Positions 18,048 to 32,518 are shown, counted from the first letter of the stretch. The stretch: 64,000 nt of DNA from Sulfobacillus thermosulfidooxidans DSM 9293 (GCF_900176145.1 NZ_FWWY01000001.1:2307595-2371594), one strand, 5' to 3'. The notes: generated from the letters alone by a model not told the origin. Made by a program: numbers and translations.

Positions 18048-18347
18048 GTGAATTCTCTTCAGTTATTGACCGAGTCGGGATTCTTCTGGCAAGACCGTAT
18101 CAAGGGATTTGCCCGGATGAATGACCGCGTTCTGGCGTTATGGTACCGAATGCCCAATGAACTGGTGGCAGAGAGCGAACTGGTTCAAATCGCGAAATCC
18201 TTGCTCCGCATGGTATCAACCCAGGAAGACGACGGCGGGTTTTTCACAGTCAAGAAAGATCATCATCCTCTCCAGGTGCATGTGCATTTCAACCGGTGGC
18301 CCCATGACCTGAAGCCTCTGTTTGGGCGAGAAGAAAGCGTGCACTAA
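18048..18347 (+). CDS. Small unknown protein between yerC and pcrA
   Basis: A 99-residue soluble protein, unrecognised. It is rich in W, F, H and charged residues (SGFFWQDRIKGFARMNDRVLALWYRMP near the start, PLQVHVHFNRWPHD near the end). No signal peptide or membrane segment is seen. GTG 18048 is chosen because CAGGAGGG lies at 18033-18040. It starts 50 bases after the YerC-like gene in the same direction and may be cotranscribed with it. Confidence 0.6.
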   Translation: MNSLQLLTESGFFWQDRIKGFARMNDRVLALWYRMPNELVAESELVQIAKSLLRMVSTQEDDGGFFTVKKDHHPLQVHVHFNRWPHDLKPLFGREESVH

Positions 18348-18455
18348 TGGGTGGATGCCATAATCATGACCCCTTGGGATTGAGAAGGGAAAACCTAACG
18401 GGGTAACAAATCCAGGCAGTGGACAAGAACTCCCAAGGAGCCTCTGATGCTCCCG

Positions 18456-18464
18456 TGATATAAT
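18456..18464 (+). promoter_or_regulatory. Extended -10 promoter element for pcrA
   Basis: TG-A-TATAAT at 18456-18464 is a perfect extended -10 box 30 bases before the pcrA ATG. No good -35 is seen, as is common with extended -10 promoters. The preceding ~100 bases hold nothing else I can name. Confidence 0.6.
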
Positions 18465-18493
18465 AGATAATGAGGACATCACGGGAGGCTATC

Positions 18494-22677
<4,184 letters not shown>

Positions 22678-22709
22678 TCCAAATGGGGGAGGAGACACTG
22701 GATAATTGT

Positions 22710-22735
22710 CCAAACTTCGTCGCAGGAAGCTTGGA
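22710..22735 (+). other. Long imperfect stem-loop between ligA and oppD
   Basis: GTCCAA-A-CTTC pairs with GAAG-C-TTGGAC around a GTCGCAG loop, an 11-bp stem with one mismatch. Its right half is part of a 17-mer (22721-22737) that recurs exactly at 53163-53179. There is no T-run, so it is not a classic terminator. Confidence 0.45.
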
Positions 22736-22738
22736 CCA

Positions 22739-22767
22739 TTGCAGCAGATTCTGTCAGACCTTATAAT
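22739..22767 (+). promoter_or_regulatory. Probable promoter for oppDF
   Basis: TTGCAG (22739-22744) and a perfect TATAAT (22762-22767) are spaced by 17 bp, 84 bases before the oppD start. The -35 is weak (first three bases match). Confidence 0.4.
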
Positions 22768-22851
22768 GATTGAGATTAGTTAATTGTCGGATTATGTCGT
22801 CATTATTATCATAAGTTTGATAACCGCGTGAGCGAGGAAGGAGCGAACGGA

Positions 22852-23862
22852 GTGCCGCAGAGAGTACTGGATGTCCGGAATTTAAGCACCCATTTTTTCA
22901 CTGAAGATGGAGCGGTGAAATCCGTCGATCAAGTGAGTTTTTACATTAATGCGGAAGAGACGCTCTGCGTTGTGGGGGAATCAGGGTGTGGCAAGAGTGT
23001 GACATCGCTCTCAATTATGCAATTGATTCCCAGCCCGCCCGGGAAAATTGTGGGAGGAGAAATCCTGTTTAATGGGGAAGACCTATTAAAGAAATCTCCT
23101 GAAGAGATGCGAAAAATCCGGGGCAACGATATTGCCATGATCTTTCAGGAGCCTATGACGTCTCTTAACCCGGTCTATACCGTTGGCGACCAAATTGCAG
23201 AGGCTGTCATTTTGCATCAAAAAGTTGACAAGAAAGAGGCATGGAAACGCGCTGTTGACATGCTACGTGAAGTGGGTATTCCTTCTCCCGAAAAACGGGC
23301 GAGAGAGTATCCCCATCAAATGTCTGGGGGTATGCGTCAACGGGTCATGATTGCTATGGCTATGTCGTGTAATCCGCAGTTGCTGATTGCTGATGAACCG
23401 ACTACGGCGCTTGACGTGACAATCCAGGCTCAGATTCTTGACTTAATGCGCAAGCTGAAACGGGAGTTTCATACCGCCATTATGTTGATTACGCACGATC
23501 TTGGTGTGGTGGCGGAAATGGCGGACCGGGTCGTGGTTATGTATGCCGGTAAAATTGTGGAGGAGAGTGCGACAGCAGAGCTATTCCGCGAGCCCCTTCA
23601 TCCATACACGCAGGGATTGTTGGATTCGATTCCTCGCTTGGATCAACCGACGACGGAAAAATTACATGTTATTGAAGGCACGGTTCCGAACCCCTTGCAT
23701 CTGCCTAAGGGATGTACTTTTGCTCCCCGTTGTCCCAAGGCGATGGATATCTGCCGTGAGAAAGCTCCGGTATTAACAGAGGTATCTGAAGGTCGCAAAG
23801 TGAGTTGCTGGTTACATGTGGATCCCCAAAAACAACCGAGTGGTAAGGAGGCGGCTTCATGA
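22852..23862 (+). CDS. oppD: Oligopeptide/dipeptide ABC transporter ATPase (OppD/DppD type)
   Basis: A 336-residue ATPase powering peptide uptake at the inner face of the membrane. Walker [16 protein letters not shown], the Q-loop [11 protein letters not shown], the signature [12 protein letters not shown] and Walker [13 protein letters not shown] are intact. The C-terminal oligopeptide-type extension carries the Cys pattern [15 protein letters not shown], typical of the family. GTG 22852 is favoured over GTG 22828 because AAGGAG (22838-22843) has ideal spacing to it. It overlaps oppF by 4 bases. No permease genes are adjacent. Confidence 0.93.
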   Translation: MPQRVLDVRNLSTHFFTEDGAVKSVDQVSFYINAEETLCVVGESGCGKSVTSLSIMQLIPSPPGKIVGGEILFNGEDLLKKSPEEMRKIRGNDIAMIFQEPMTSLNPVYTVGDQIAEAVILHQKVDKKEAWKRAVDMLREVGIPSPEKRAREYPHQMSGGMRQRVMIAMAMSCNPQLLIADEPTTALDVTIQAQILDLMRKLKREFHTAIMLITHDLGVVAEMADRVVVMYAGKIVEESATAELFREPLHPYTQGLLDSIPRLDQPTTEKLHVIEGTVPNPLHLPKGCTFAPRCPKAMDICREKAPVLTEVSEGRKVSCWLHVDPQKQPSGKEAAS

Positions 23863-24851
23863 GCGCCGTTTTACAAGATCAAAAGGCTAACGACATCTTG
23901 ATGGAAGTGCGGGATCTCACCAAGTATTTCCCCATTACCGGGGGATTATTTTCCCGCGTCGTCGGGCAGGTTAAAGCTGTAGACGGGGTTAGCTTTGATT
24001 TGCGCCGGGGAGAAACCTTAGGCTTAGTGGGAGAATCAGGCTGTGGAAAAACGACCACAGGCCGTGCCGTGTTGCGGCTCATTGAACCGACCTCAGGCAC
24101 TATTAAATTTGAGGGCCGAGACATCACGCGGTTAGGCAAAAAAGAAATGCGTGCCTTACGCAAAGAAATGCAAATCATTTTTCAGGACCCGTTTGGGTCA
24201 TTAAACCCTCGGATGTCTGTTGGGGAAATTATCGAAGAACCATTAGTCATTCACCATATGGGCAACCGCAAGGAACGGGAAGAGCGGGTTCGGAAGTTGC
24301 TTGAGGTTGTGGGATTGGCGTCCTATCACACTAGACGGTATCCCCATGAATTTTCCGGAGGGCAGCGTCAGCGTATCGGAATCGCCCGAGCCTTGGCCTT
24401 AAATCCTAAATTAATCGTGGCGGATGAACCGGTATCGGCTTTGGACGTATCCATTCAGTCACAGATTTTGAATCTCCTTGAGGATTTGCAAAAGGAATTT
24501 GGATTGACGTATTTGTTTATTGCCCACGGTCTGAACGTTATTCGTCACATTTCCGATCGGGTGGGTGTGATGTATTTGGGTGCGATGGTCGAAATTGCGT
24601 CCTCTGAAGAAATTTATCATAAACCTTTACATCCCTATACTGAGGCCTTATTCTCGGCCATACCGATTCCCAATCCAGATATCAAGCGGGAACGGATTAT
24701 CTTGCAAGGGGATGTGCCAAGTCCCGTTAATCCTCCTTCGGGCTGTCGGTTTCATACACGTTGTCCGATTGCGCAGGAAAAATGTAAGGTGGATCGGCCC
24801 ATTCTTAAAGAATCGGCCCCAGATCACTGGGTGGCTTGCCACTATCGGTAA
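23859..24851 (+). CDS. oppF: Oligopeptide/dipeptide ABC transporter ATPase (OppF/DppF type)
   Basis: A 330-residue partner ATPase of the preceding gene. Walker [16 protein letters not shown], the Q-loop [14 protein letters not shown], the signature [12 protein letters not shown], Walker [14 protein letters not shown] and the C-terminal [16 protein letters not shown] element are intact. After Walker B it reads [11 protein letters not shown], where most OppF proteins have AHDL; the Gly-for-Asp change sits beside the switch His and is unusual. A strong terminator follows. Confidence 0.93.
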   Translation: MSAVLQDQKANDILMEVRDLTKYFPITGGLFSRVVGQVKAVDGVSFDLRRGETLGLVGESGCGKTTTGRAVLRLIEPTSGTIKFEGRDITRLGKKEMRALRKEMQIIFQDPFGSLNPRMSVGEIIEEPLVIHHMGNRKEREERVRKLLEVVGLASYHTRRYPHEFSGGQRQRIGIARALALNPKLIVADEPVSALDVSIQSQILNLLEDLQKEFGLTYLFIAHGLNVIRHISDRVGVMYLGAMVEIASSEEIYHKPLHPYTEALFSAIPIPNPDIKRERIILQGDVPSPVNPPSGCRFHTRCPIAQEKCKVDRPILKESAPDHWVACHYR

Positions 24852-24866
24852 CGGCGCATGGCATGG

Positions 24867-24906
24867 AAAAACACAGGACGGGGAGGCATCTGTCCTGTGT
24901 TTTTTC
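24867..24906 (+). terminator. Rho-independent terminator after oppF
   Basis: AACACAGGAC (24870-24879) pairs with GTCCTGTGTT (24892-24901) and is followed by a T-run to about 24905. The A-run before the stem means it could also serve the convergent minus-strand gene. Confidence 0.9.
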
Positions 24907-24941
24907 ATTTCACCATGAGTTTCTCCAGTGAGCAGGGTTCT

Positions 24942-25298
24942 TTATTTCATGACGCTTAATGCGGTCAATGTCACCACGTGGGGCGCCGAGGGCTGGTAAA
25001 ATGTCCACCAAGGCACTTTGGCAACCCATTTGCCAGAGGCCTTCACATTTTGTCCAATATGCAAATGAGGCGGTAAGGAGACGATAGAATTTGAGGGGGT
25101 ATTAATAACGGGATCATCAAAAATAGTGGAATCGACCTCGATAGCCACGAATCCGCCATCAAATCCTTGTCCTATATAACGAATCCTGCCAGTTTTCGTG
25201 ATTTGATATTCACGGGTTTTTTGTGGATACACGAGCAAGAATGCCAATATGGCCAATATGCCCAGCAGCCAAAATTTTCTCTTGGAGAGTGCGATCAT
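24942..25298 (-). CDS. Small membrane-anchored unknown protein
   Basis: A 118-residue protein with a basic N-terminus and one transmembrane segment (residues ~8-24, FWLLGILAILAFLLVYP), then an extracellular beta-rich domain of ~90 residues. No catalytic motif or lipobox is seen. The outer part (GRIRYIGQGFDGGFVAIEV, LPPHLHIGQNVKASG) looks like a small OB- or SH3-like fold, but I recognise no family. It is read opposite to its neighbours, between oppF and gatC, and looks monocistronic. Confidence 0.55.
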   Translation of the reverse strand: MIALSKRKFWLLGILAILAFLLVYPQKTREYQITKTGRIRYIGQGFDGGFVAIEVDSTIFDDPVINTPSNSIVSLPPHLHIGQNVKASGKWVAKVPWWTFYQPSAPHVVTLTALSVMK

Positions 25299-25465
25299 CG
25301 TTTCCCACCTTTAGTCATCATGTTCAAATGCTGTAGAATCCCAGCGTTCATATCGTTACTGTCCGTTTTCCCGCTAATGACCAAGCCTATTCCGTATTGT
25401 TGCGATTTCTGTGAAAGCCGACAAGGGGGAGAAGAGCACGGCATTTTTAAAAGCGTATTGAGCCA

Positions 25466-25474
25466 TGTTATAAT
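25466..25474 (+). promoter_or_regulatory. Extended -10 promoter element for gatCAB
   Basis: TG-T-TATAAT at 25466-25474, 24 bases before the gatC start. It matches the extended -10 consensus fully; the -35 is not obvious. Confidence 0.6.
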
Positions 25475-25498
25475 TGGTAGGTTATGGAGGGGTGAAAT

Positions 25499-25798
25499 GT
25501 GTCTTTATCTGAAGAACAAGTGAAGCATGTGGCGCGTCTTGCTCGGATTCAGCTTAAACCTGAAGAGGTTTCACAAATGACCGTTCATTTAGGCGCAGTT
25601 CTCGAATATATGTCTCAACTCAATGAATTAAATACCGATCAGGTTCAACCGACAATGCACGTCATACCGATGACAATGCCTTTGCGGGAAGATATTGTCC
25701 GTCCTTCGTTGCCAGTGGAAGAGGCTTTGAAAAACGCCCCCGATCCCCGTGACAATATGTTCGGTGTGCCGCGGATCATGGATGGAGGCGAGGAGTAA
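25499..25798 (+). CDS. gatC: Asp-tRNA(Asn)/Glu-tRNA(Gln) amidotransferase subunit C
   Basis: A 99-residue subunit that clamps GatA to GatB. The pattern HVARLARIQLKPEE then LGAVLEYMSQLNELNTD, and the C-terminal APDPRDNMFGVPRIM, are typical. It starts at GTG 25499 after GGAGGGG. The stop overlaps the gatA start by one base. With gatA and gatB it converts misacylated Glu-tRNA(Gln), and often Asp-tRNA(Asn), to the correct amide forms. Confidence 0.95.
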   Translation: MSLSEEQVKHVARLARIQLKPEEVSQMTVHLGAVLEYMSQLNELNTDQVQPTMHVIPMTMPLREDIVRPSLPVEEALKNAPDPRDNMFGVPRIMDGGEE

Positions 25799-27258
25799 TG
25801 GTGATTCATGAATTAGGTGTTAATGAGCTCGCATACCGCATCCGTGACAAAGAATTATCCGCAAGCGATGTGGTCGCTGCGATTAGTGATCGTATAGAAG
25901 ACGTCGAACCCCAGGTTCAGGCATTTTTACACATTGATTTGGAATATGCCAAAGCTCAGGCAAAGAGAATTGATCAATTGCCTGCACACGAATTAGAACG
26001 GTTGCCTTTAGCCGGCGTTCCCATAGCCATTAAAGACAACATGACAACGACGGCTATGCCGACGACTGCGGGGTCCAAAATTCTTGAAGGGTTCATGGCG
26101 CCTTATAATGCGACAGTCGTTAACCGGTTGGAAGCGGCTGGGGCTATCATCATCGGAAAAACCAATTTGGATGAGTTTGCCATGGGTTCGTCGACGGAGC
26201 ATTCGGCCTACCATGTGACCCGTAACCCGTGGGACCTGGAACGGGTGCCAGGGGGATCGAGTGGCGGCTCTGCCGCCGCGGTTGCCGCACAAATGGTTCC
26301 GGCCGCCTTGGGTTCCGATACCGGAGGTTCTATTCGTCAGCCCGCTAGTTATTGCGGGGTAACAGGCTTTAAGCCGACATACGGGCGTGTATCCCGCTAT
26401 GGATTAATTGCCTTTGCTTCCAGTTTGGATCAAATTGGTCCGTTGACGCGGAGTGTGGATGATGCTTGGTTGTTATATCAAGTCATTGCGGGACATGATC
26501 CTTTTGATGCCACATCTTTGACACAACCCGTTGAGCCACGAACTGCCGAACCGGTTCAATGGAATCAATTACGGATTGGGATTCCTAAAGAATACGACGG
26601 CGAGGGACTTGATCCACGTGTTCAGGAGCGCTACCATCAAGTTTTGTCAACGTTGGAGGCGCAAGGAGCGAAACTGATCGAAATTTCCTTGCCTCACACG
26701 CATTATGCCATCGCCACCTACTATTTAGTGGCCCCTGCTGAAGCATCCAGTAACTTATCGCGCTTTGACGGCGTTCGTTACGGATACCGGGCTCAGGGGA
26801 ACGACTTGTTGGAAATGTACGAGCGGACTCGGGCTGAAGGATTTGGCCCCGAAGTCATTCGTCGTATTCTTCTGGGGACTCATGCTTTATCGGCGGGTTA
26901 TTATGATGCGTATTACCTTAAAGCGCAAAAGGTTCGGACGCTCATCCGCCAAGATTTTGAAACCGCTTTTGGTCAAGTGGATGTGATATTGACCCCGACA
27001 ACCCCAGATATTGCCTTTAAATTTGGGGAAAAGAGCCAAGATCCCCTCCAGATGTACCTGTCTGATGTATTCACCGTGACGGCGAACTTAGCGGGGATTC
27101 CCGGAATTTCCACGCCGGCAGGTTTGATTTCAGGAATTCCTGTCGGAATCCAGTGGCTTGGACCTGCCTTACAAGAGAACCGGTTATTGCAAATTGCCCG
27201 TGGATTTGAAGAACTTTGGCCATCAGGGCCTTGGCCGTCTTTAGGAGGCGACTTATGA
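25798..27258 (+). CDS. gatA: Asp-tRNA(Asn)/Glu-tRNA(Gln) amidotransferase subunit A
   Basis: A 486-residue amidase-signature enzyme that releases ammonia from glutamine. The Ser-cisSer-Lys triad is visible: Lys in [10 protein letters not shown] (about residue 79), Ser in [11 protein letters not shown] and the nucleophile in [12 protein letters not shown] (about residue 178). Length is normal. It overlaps gatB by 4 bases. Confidence 0.96.
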   Translation: MVIHELGVNELAYRIRDKELSASDVVAAISDRIEDVEPQVQAFLHIDLEYAKAQAKRIDQLPAHELERLPLAGVPIAIKDNMTTTAMPTTAGSKILEGFMAPYNATVVNRLEAAGAIIIGKTNLDEFAMGSSTEHSAYHVTRNPWDLERVPGGSSGGSAAAVAAQMVPAALGSDTGGSIRQPASYCGVTGFKPTYGRVSRYGLIAFASSLDQIGPLTRSVDDAWLLYQVIAGHDPFDATSLTQPVEPRTAEPVQWNQLRIGIPKEYDGEGLDPRVQERYHQVLSTLEAQGAKLIEISLPHTHYAIATYYLVAPAEASSNLSRFDGVRYGYRAQGNDLLEMYERTRAEGFGPEVIRRILLGTHALSAGYYDAYYLKAQKVRTLIRQDFETAFGQVDVILTPTTPDIAFKFGEKSQDPLQMYLSDVFTVTANLAGIPGISTPAGLISGIPVGIQWLGPALQENRLLQIARGFEELWPSGPWPSLGGDL

Positions 27259-28727
27259 ACAGCAATTTTGAGGTTATCATCGGACTCGAGGTGCACGTTG
27301 AACTTAAGACACAGTCAAAGCTTTTCTGTAGCTGTTCGACGGAATTTGGTGCAGAACCTAACACCCATACCTGTCCTATTTGTTTAGGGATGCCTGGCGT
27401 ATTACCGGTTTTGAATCAACAAGCTGTTGTGTATGCCACCAAAGCCGCAATGGCTCTTCAGTGCACGGTCCATCCATACTCGAAGTTCGACCGCAAACAG
27501 TACTTTTATCCCGATTTGCCCAAAGCCTATCAAATTTCACAATATGATCAGCCTTTGGCCGAACATGGTTCTGTGCCCATTGTTGAGAATGGCGAAGTCG
27601 TCAAGAAGATTGGGGTACGGCGTATTCATCTGGAAGAAGACGCCGGGAAATTAAATCATATCGGTCAACGACTGGGAGATGCTAAAGGTTCCCTGGTCGA
27701 TCTCAACCGGGCCGGAGTTCCTCTCATTGAAATCGTATCGGAGCCTGACATCCGCTCAGCCGAGGAAGCCAGACTTTATCTCACTGAACTACGCAACATT
27801 TTAAGTTATCTAGATATCTCTGACTTGCGCATGGAAGAGGGCTCGATGCGGTGTGATGCTAACGTATCCTTACGCCCGAAAGACTACACGGGATCGTTAG
27901 AAGATTTGCCGCGTGTTGAAATCAAAAACGTCAATTCCATTCGGAATGTGCAACGGGGAATTGAATATGAGGTGGAACGCCAGGCGGAATTGTTGGCTCG
28001 TGGGGAACGCATTGTGAAGGAAACGCGCGGATTTGACGATCAAAGTGGCAGAACCTATTCTCAACGTAGCAAGGAAGAAGCCAATGACTATCGTTATTTC
28101 CCTGAACCGGATTTGCCTCCTTTGGTACTCGATGAGGCATTTATCCAAACGATAGCGGGTAGTCTACCACCATCCACCATGACCATTCGTGAAGAATTAA
28201 AGGCAGCAGGAGTCCAACCCAAGGATATTGAAATCATTTTAGCCGATCAAGGAGCATGGGCTTTTTGGCAGGATGCGACATCGCAATATGCGGATGCGCG
28301 GCAAATCACCAATTGGATGTTGTCGGATTTGTCACGGTTACTCAATGCGCATGGCGATAGTTTTGCAACGTCGCCCGTGTCGCCAAGCAATCTTGTGGAA
28401 TTACTGAAATTGATTGATGATGGCACCTTGTCAGGACGTATGGCCAAAGAAGTTCTTGACCATATGTACCAAACCAAACAACCAGCACATATTGTGGTTA
28501 AGGACTTGGGCTTGAGCCAAATTACGGACCAGAATGCGATTACGCAGGTTGTCGAAGAAACTGTGGCTCAACATCCTCAGGTCGTTCAAGATTACCTCAG
28601 TGGAAAAGAAAAGGCCTTAGGGTTCTTAGTGGGTCAAGTCATGAAAAAGACCAAAGGACAGGCCAAACCGGATATGGTCAACGCGATTTTGAAAGAAGTT
28701 ATTCAGGCCTATGCGGAAAAAGCCTAA
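27255..28727 (+). CDS. gatB: Asp-tRNA(Asn)/Glu-tRNA(Gln) amidotransferase subunit B
   Basis: A 490-residue subunit that phosphorylates and amidates the misacylated aminoacyl-tRNA. IIGLEVHVELKTQSKLFC, the zinc-binding Cys pairs (FCSC, CPICLG) and RKQYFYPDLPKAYQISQ mark the kinase domain. The C-terminal YqeY-like tail (LGFLVGQVMKKTKGQANP-like) binds tRNA. ATG 27255 follows TTAGGAGG; upstream in-frame codons lie inside gatA. Confidence 0.96.
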   Translation: MNSNFEVIIGLEVHVELKTQSKLFCSCSTEFGAEPNTHTCPICLGMPGVLPVLNQQAVVYATKAAMALQCTVHPYSKFDRKQYFYPDLPKAYQISQYDQPLAEHGSVPIVENGEVVKKIGVRRIHLEEDAGKLNHIGQRLGDAKGSLVDLNRAGVPLIEIVSEPDIRSAEEARLYLTELRNILSYLDISDLRMEEGSMRCDANVSLRPKDYTGSLEDLPRVEIKNVNSIRNVQRGIEYEVERQAELLARGERIVKETRGFDDQSGRTYSQRSKEEANDYRYFPEPDLPPLVLDEAFIQTIAGSLPPSTMTIREELKAAGVQPKDIEIILADQGAWAFWQDATSQYADARQITNWMLSDLSRLLNAHGDSFATSPVSPSNLVELLKLIDDGTLSGRMAKEVLDHMYQTKQPAHIVVKDLGLSQITDQNAITQVVEETVAQHPQVVQDYLSGKEKALGFLVGQVMKKTKGQAKPDMVNAILKEVIQAYAEKA

Positions 28728-29604
28728 ACCATTAAAAGCCGGTGCCCACATTCGAATCGTAGCTCCCGCAGGCATCGTGAATCCACAGAAACTACAGCGC
28801 AGCCAAGATTTCTTGACTCACCGTGGATACACGGTGAGTCAAGGCGCTCATGTGTTGGACCAGCATGAAATATTTGCAGGAAGAGACACCGACCGGGTCC
28901 AAGATTTAATTGACGCCTTATCGGATCCCCAAGTGGATGCGGTGATTGCCGCCCGAGGAGGCTATGGAAGCGTTCGCCTTTTGCCGTTGTTAGATCAAGT
29001 GGATCTTTCCCATCTTGAGCCCAAGTGCTTGATAGGGTACAGCGATATTACCGCTTTGCACGCCTATTTTTTTACGAGATATGGCTGGATCACCTATCAT
29101 GGACCCGTCATGGAATCCGATTGGACCCAGGAGAATGGTCAGATGGCACTCGATGTTCTCGCCGGGAGGAAGACATGTTGGCTAACACGGGAGATGGAGG
29201 TATTAAACCGGCCTCATGCTCCGATTACAGCTCCTTGGCAGGGCGGTAACTTAACAGTATTAACCTCTCTCATCGGGACGCCCTATTTCCCACGTCTGAA
29301 TGGCACGGTTCTCTTTGTAGAAGACGTGAATGAAGCTCCTTACCGCATCGACCGGATGTTTCAGCACCTCTTATTAGCGGGTTGCCTGGAAGGAATTCGG
29401 GGTATTGTATGGGGAGAAGCAGTGGGCTGCGGTAGTGATGCGGACCCTTTAACAGTGAAACAGATTATACACAGGATAGCCTTAGAATGTGGTATTCCGG
29501 GATGGTACAACTTCCCCGCGGGTCACGGTGTAACGAATTGGACTGTCCCTTTGGGACAACCGTTGACAATATCTGATGATCACGTCTTGGTAGCAGGTGA
29601 CTAA
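28711..29604 (+). CDS. LD-carboxypeptidase (peptidase family S66)
   Basis: A 297-residue serine peptidase of family S66 (LdcA/MccF). It trims the terminal D-Ala from tetrapeptide stems during murein recycling, or detoxifies peptide-nucleotide antibiotics in MccF members. The N-terminal IRIVAPAG, the Ser-elbow AARGGYGSVRLLPLL (Ser about residue 91), the Glu-bearing LFVEDVNEAPYRIDRM and the His in PAGHGVTNWTVPLG make up the S66 triad. No signal peptide, so cytoplasmic. It overlaps gatB by 17 bases and the next gene by 8, so it is cotranscribed with both. Confidence 0.92.
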   Translation: MRKKPKPLKAGAHIRIVAPAGIVNPQKLQRSQDFLTHRGYTVSQGAHVLDQHEIFAGRDTDRVQDLIDALSDPQVDAVIAARGGYGSVRLLPLLDQVDLSHLEPKCLIGYSDITALHAYFFTRYGWITYHGPVMESDWTQENGQMALDVLAGRKTCWLTREMEVLNRPHAPITAPWQGGNLTVLTSLIGTPYFPRLNGTVLFVEDVNEAPYRIDRMFQHLLLAGCLEGIRGIVWGEAVGCGSDADPLTVKQIIHRIALECGIPGWYNFPAGHGVTNWTVPLGQPLTISDDHVLVAGD

Positions 29605-30958
29605 ACGAATGGACACAACATTGCCAAAAGAGATTGAGGTTCAAATTGACCGCATGGGACAAAATGGCCAAGGTATCGCTTACCTGCCTGATGGGCGGAT
29701 TTTCTTTGTAGACGGCGCTTTACCCGGGGAACGGGTTCGTGCTCAGTTGACTCAAGTCAAATCACAATATGCCCGGGGAACATTAAACCAGGTGCTTCAA
29801 GCGAGTCCTAGCCGGATTGAGTCCGGTTGTTCTTACTTTGAACAGTGTGGGGGATGCGCCTTTCAACACTGGGATTATCAACAAGAATTGCAGTACAAGG
29901 AAAACTGGGTAAGACAAGCCCTGAAACGGATTGGCAAAGTAGATGCCCCACCTGTGGAACAGATCGTGGCGGCACCTTCGGCCGATCATTACCGGAATAA
30001 AGGGCAATTCCCCTGGGGATATGTTGATGGGAAACTGCGATTAGGTCTTTATCAATCCCGCAGTCACGAGCTCGTTCCTTTGGACAATTGCCTTATCCAG
30101 GATCAGGCTATTAGTAAAATGTTGGAGGATTTGCCGCGCCTAGTTGCCCCGTACCGCCTATCCGCTTACGATGAATCTACGGGCAAAGGATTGTTGCGGC
30201 ATGTGCTCATCCGCACGTCAAAATGGTCCCATGATATGCTGGTCTTGTTTGTTGTGACAAAGCAAGAACCTCGGCTCAAAAACATTGCCGAGGAATTACG
30301 GCGGCAATACCCCCACATTGCAGGCGTCGGAATCAATATTAACGCCGAACGGACTAATCGAATTCTCGGAACCCATACGGAGTTGTTGGCGGGAACCTCA
30401 ACAATTATCGACAAAATCCTAGACATGTCGTTTTATGTGTCTTTTGAGTCGTTTTTCCAGGTCAATCCCGAACAAGTCAGCACATTATATCAGCTAGCCT
30501 TAAAGCATGTGCCCGAGAATGCGAAAATTGTCTGGGATCTTTATGCTGGGGTCGGTACGCTTGCCACATTGATGAGTCCTAAGAGCCAAGCCGTTTATGC
30601 CATTGAAATCAATCCTCAAGCTGCAGCAGATGCTAAGAAAAATTTTGCTCTTAACCATTTGAGTAATGTGTCTATAATAGCCGCCCCGGTCGAAGAGATT
30701 GCGACACGTCACCAGCTGCCCAATCCTGAAATTGTTGTGATGGATCCTCCACGAAAAGGTGTAGACGCTAGTGTATTGCAGACGTTAAAACAATTGGCAC
30801 CCGAACGGATTATTTATGTCAGTTGTAACCCTGACACTTTGGCTCGGGACATCGCCTTATTACGTCCCGATTATGAACTTCAAAGTGTCACGCCCGTCGA
30901 TATGTTCCCGAGAACTGATCATGTAGAGTCCTGTTCACTACTCATCAAAAAACCCTAA
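29597..30958 (+). CDS. rlmD: 23S rRNA (uracil-5-)-methyltransferase, RlmCD type
   Basis: A 453-residue TrmA/RumA-family enzyme that makes m5U in 23S rRNA with SAM. An N-terminal TRAM domain (~1-60) is followed by the Fe-S cluster ligands C-x5-C-x2-C (CSYFEQCGGC) plus a later Cys. The SAM site is DLYAGVGTLA, followed by MDPPRKG, and the nucleophile Cys is in YVSCNPDTLARD near residue 410. The position after gatCAB matches B. subtilis yefA (rlmCD), so one protein may modify two sites. GTG 29597 overlaps the previous gene; ATG 29609 is an alternative. Confidence 0.93.
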   Translation: MTKRMDTTLPKEIEVQIDRMGQNGQGIAYLPDGRIFFVDGALPGERVRAQLTQVKSQYARGTLNQVLQASPSRIESGCSYFEQCGGCAFQHWDYQQELQYKENWVRQALKRIGKVDAPPVEQIVAAPSADHYRNKGQFPWGYVDGKLRLGLYQSRSHELVPLDNCLIQDQAISKMLEDLPRLVAPYRLSAYDESTGKGLLRHVLIRTSKWSHDMLVLFVVTKQEPRLKNIAEELRRQYPHIAGVGININAERTNRILGTHTELLAGTSTIIDKILDMSFYVSFESFFQVNPEQVSTLYQLALKHVPENAKIVWDLYAGVGTLATLMSPKSQAVYAIEINPQAAADAKKNFALNHLSNVSIIAAPVEEIATRHQLPNPEIVVMDPPRKGVDASVLQTLKQLAPERIIYVSCNPDTLARDIALLRPDYELQSVTPVDMFPRTDHVESCSLLIKKP

Positions 30959-31012
30959 ATAACGCAGGATCTATTGGAGATTCATGGGAATTCATACTGG
31001 CCAAAGTTTTAG

Positions 31013-32434
31013 TTACTCATACATTGCCTCTTGGAGGCGATGACGTAAGAACAGCCAAGCGATCCAGGCGACCAAAATGCCAGCAAAGCCGACGATAGCA
31101 CCCATTGCTTCGCCTTGAGCGAATGGAGAAGCTAAAAGACCGAGGAAGACGATGGCAATGACCAAATATGTCGTATAAGGGAACCCCCATAATTTATAGG
31201 TGAGACGGTCGGGATGGTGGTGCTTCAGATATGGCCGGTAATAGAGTTGAGTCAGGAGTACCATAAACCAGATAAACATCGCTTGAAATCCCGTAGCGGT
31301 CACTAAATAGCCATAGGCTTTGGCTGGTAACACATAAGCCAGAATAATTGTTAAGGCAAGCAGTCCCGCACTCATCCAAATGGCATTGGCCGGCACTCCT
31401 TTTTTGTTTAACTTCCCTAAGATTTTAGGCGCTTGGTTGGCATGAGCTAAGCCATATAATACGCGTACATTGGAATAAAGGGCGGCATTCATCGTCGATA
31501 ATACGGCGAACAGTAAGACGAGATTCATAATCGCCGCGCCATAGGGAATATGTGTGGCTCGAATGGCCAACACGAAAGGAGAAACCGATGATGACATGTG
31601 ATTCCATGGCACCAAATTTAAAATTAGTACCATGGATCCCAAGTACATGACAAACACAAGCCCAATGGTCCAGCGAATGGTGCGGGCAATAGTTTTTCCG
31701 GGATTTTTAGTTTCTGCCGCCGCCAGTCCGATCACTCCTGTTCCAGCATAAGCAAACAATACGAGTAAAAACGCTGGGGCCGCGCCAAGCCATCCATGAG
31801 GAATCCACCCTCCATAGTGGGTGAAGCTGGCAAAACCCGATGGGGCAATGTGATGGGGGGTGAGAGGAAGAATGTGAGTCACCGCTAAAGCCCCCATGCC
31901 AACAAAAAGCAGCACCGCGATCGATTTCACCCCTGCCATGACTCCTTCGATTGTGCCAAAGCCACGGACACTAATGAAGTTGATTGAGACGATAAATATC
32001 GAGTAAGATAACGACCAAATCCATAAGGCGACTTGCGGAAACCATAGCCGTGAGAAGAGACTTGCGGCTGTCACTTCGCTAGACATGGTTAAAACGCTAG
32101 AAAACCAAAAGATCCAACCGGCGACAAATGTCCATCCGGGACCTAAGACCACTTTTGTGTAGTTTAAGAACGATCCAGGAGTAGGTGAGGCAATAGACAT
32201 TTCGCCAAGGGCGGAAATTTCGAGGTACATAGCAATCCAACCAATGGCATAAAGGACGAGGATGCTCGGACCGGCTCGTTTAATGGCAAGACCGCTCGCC
32301 ATAAAAAGTCCCGAACCCATAATACCGCCAATCGTCAAAAGGGTCAGGGTAAAAGTCCCAAGATCTTTTTGAAAACTCTGGTGAATTTTGGAAACATTTT
32401 GCCGAAGATGAATTCGACCCGACTTAATACTCAC
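31013..32434 (-). CDS. Amino acid permease (APC superfamily)
   Basis: A 473-residue integral membrane protein with ~12 transmembrane helices. TIGGIMGSGLFMASG near residue 38 and FAYAGTGVIGLAAAETKNPGKTIARTIRW near 200 are the APC amino acid:cation symporter signatures. GTG 32434 is chosen because GGAGGG precedes it on the minus strand; the longer frame would run into the divergent thioesterase gene and adds a segment unlike a permease. Substrate not predictable; family members carry GABA, lysine, aromatic or other amino acids. Confidence 0.9.
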   Translation of the reverse strand: MSIKSGRIHLRQNVSKIHQSFQKDLGTFTLTLLTIGGIMGSGLFMASGLAIKRAGPSILVLYAIGWIAMYLEISALGEMSIASPTPGSFLNYTKVVLGPGWTFVAGWIFWFSSVLTMSSEVTAASLFSRLWFPQVALWIWSLSYSIFIVSINFISVRGFGTIEGVMAGVKSIAVLLFVGMGALAVTHILPLTPHHIAPSGFASFTHYGGWIPHGWLGAAPAFLLVLFAYAGTGVIGLAAAETKNPGKTIARTIRWTIGLVFVMYLGSMVLILNLVPWNHMSSSVSPFVLAIRATHIPYGAAIMNLVLLFAVLSTMNAALYSNVRVLYGLAHANQAPKILGKLNKKGVPANAIWMSAGLLALTIILAYVLPAKAYGYLVTATGFQAMFIWFMVLLTQLYYRPYLKHHHPDRLTYKLWGFPYTTYLVIAIVFLGLLASPFAQGEAMGAIVGFAGILVAWIAWLFLRHRLQEAMYE

Positions 32435-32500
32435 ACAATTTCCCTCCTCACCAATCCTGATGTTAGGATGTTGATTTGAGGACACGCTTATACCAATCTT

Positions 32501-32518
32501 GATATCACCGATATCACC
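32501..32518. repeat. Tandem 9-mer GATATCACC x2
   Basis: Two exact copies of GATATCACC stand head to tail (32501-32509, 32510-32518) in the divergent region between the permease and thioesterase genes. A small ATCCT-GATGTT-AGGAT inverted repeat lies nearby at 32454-32469. They may be regulator sites. Confidence 0.3.
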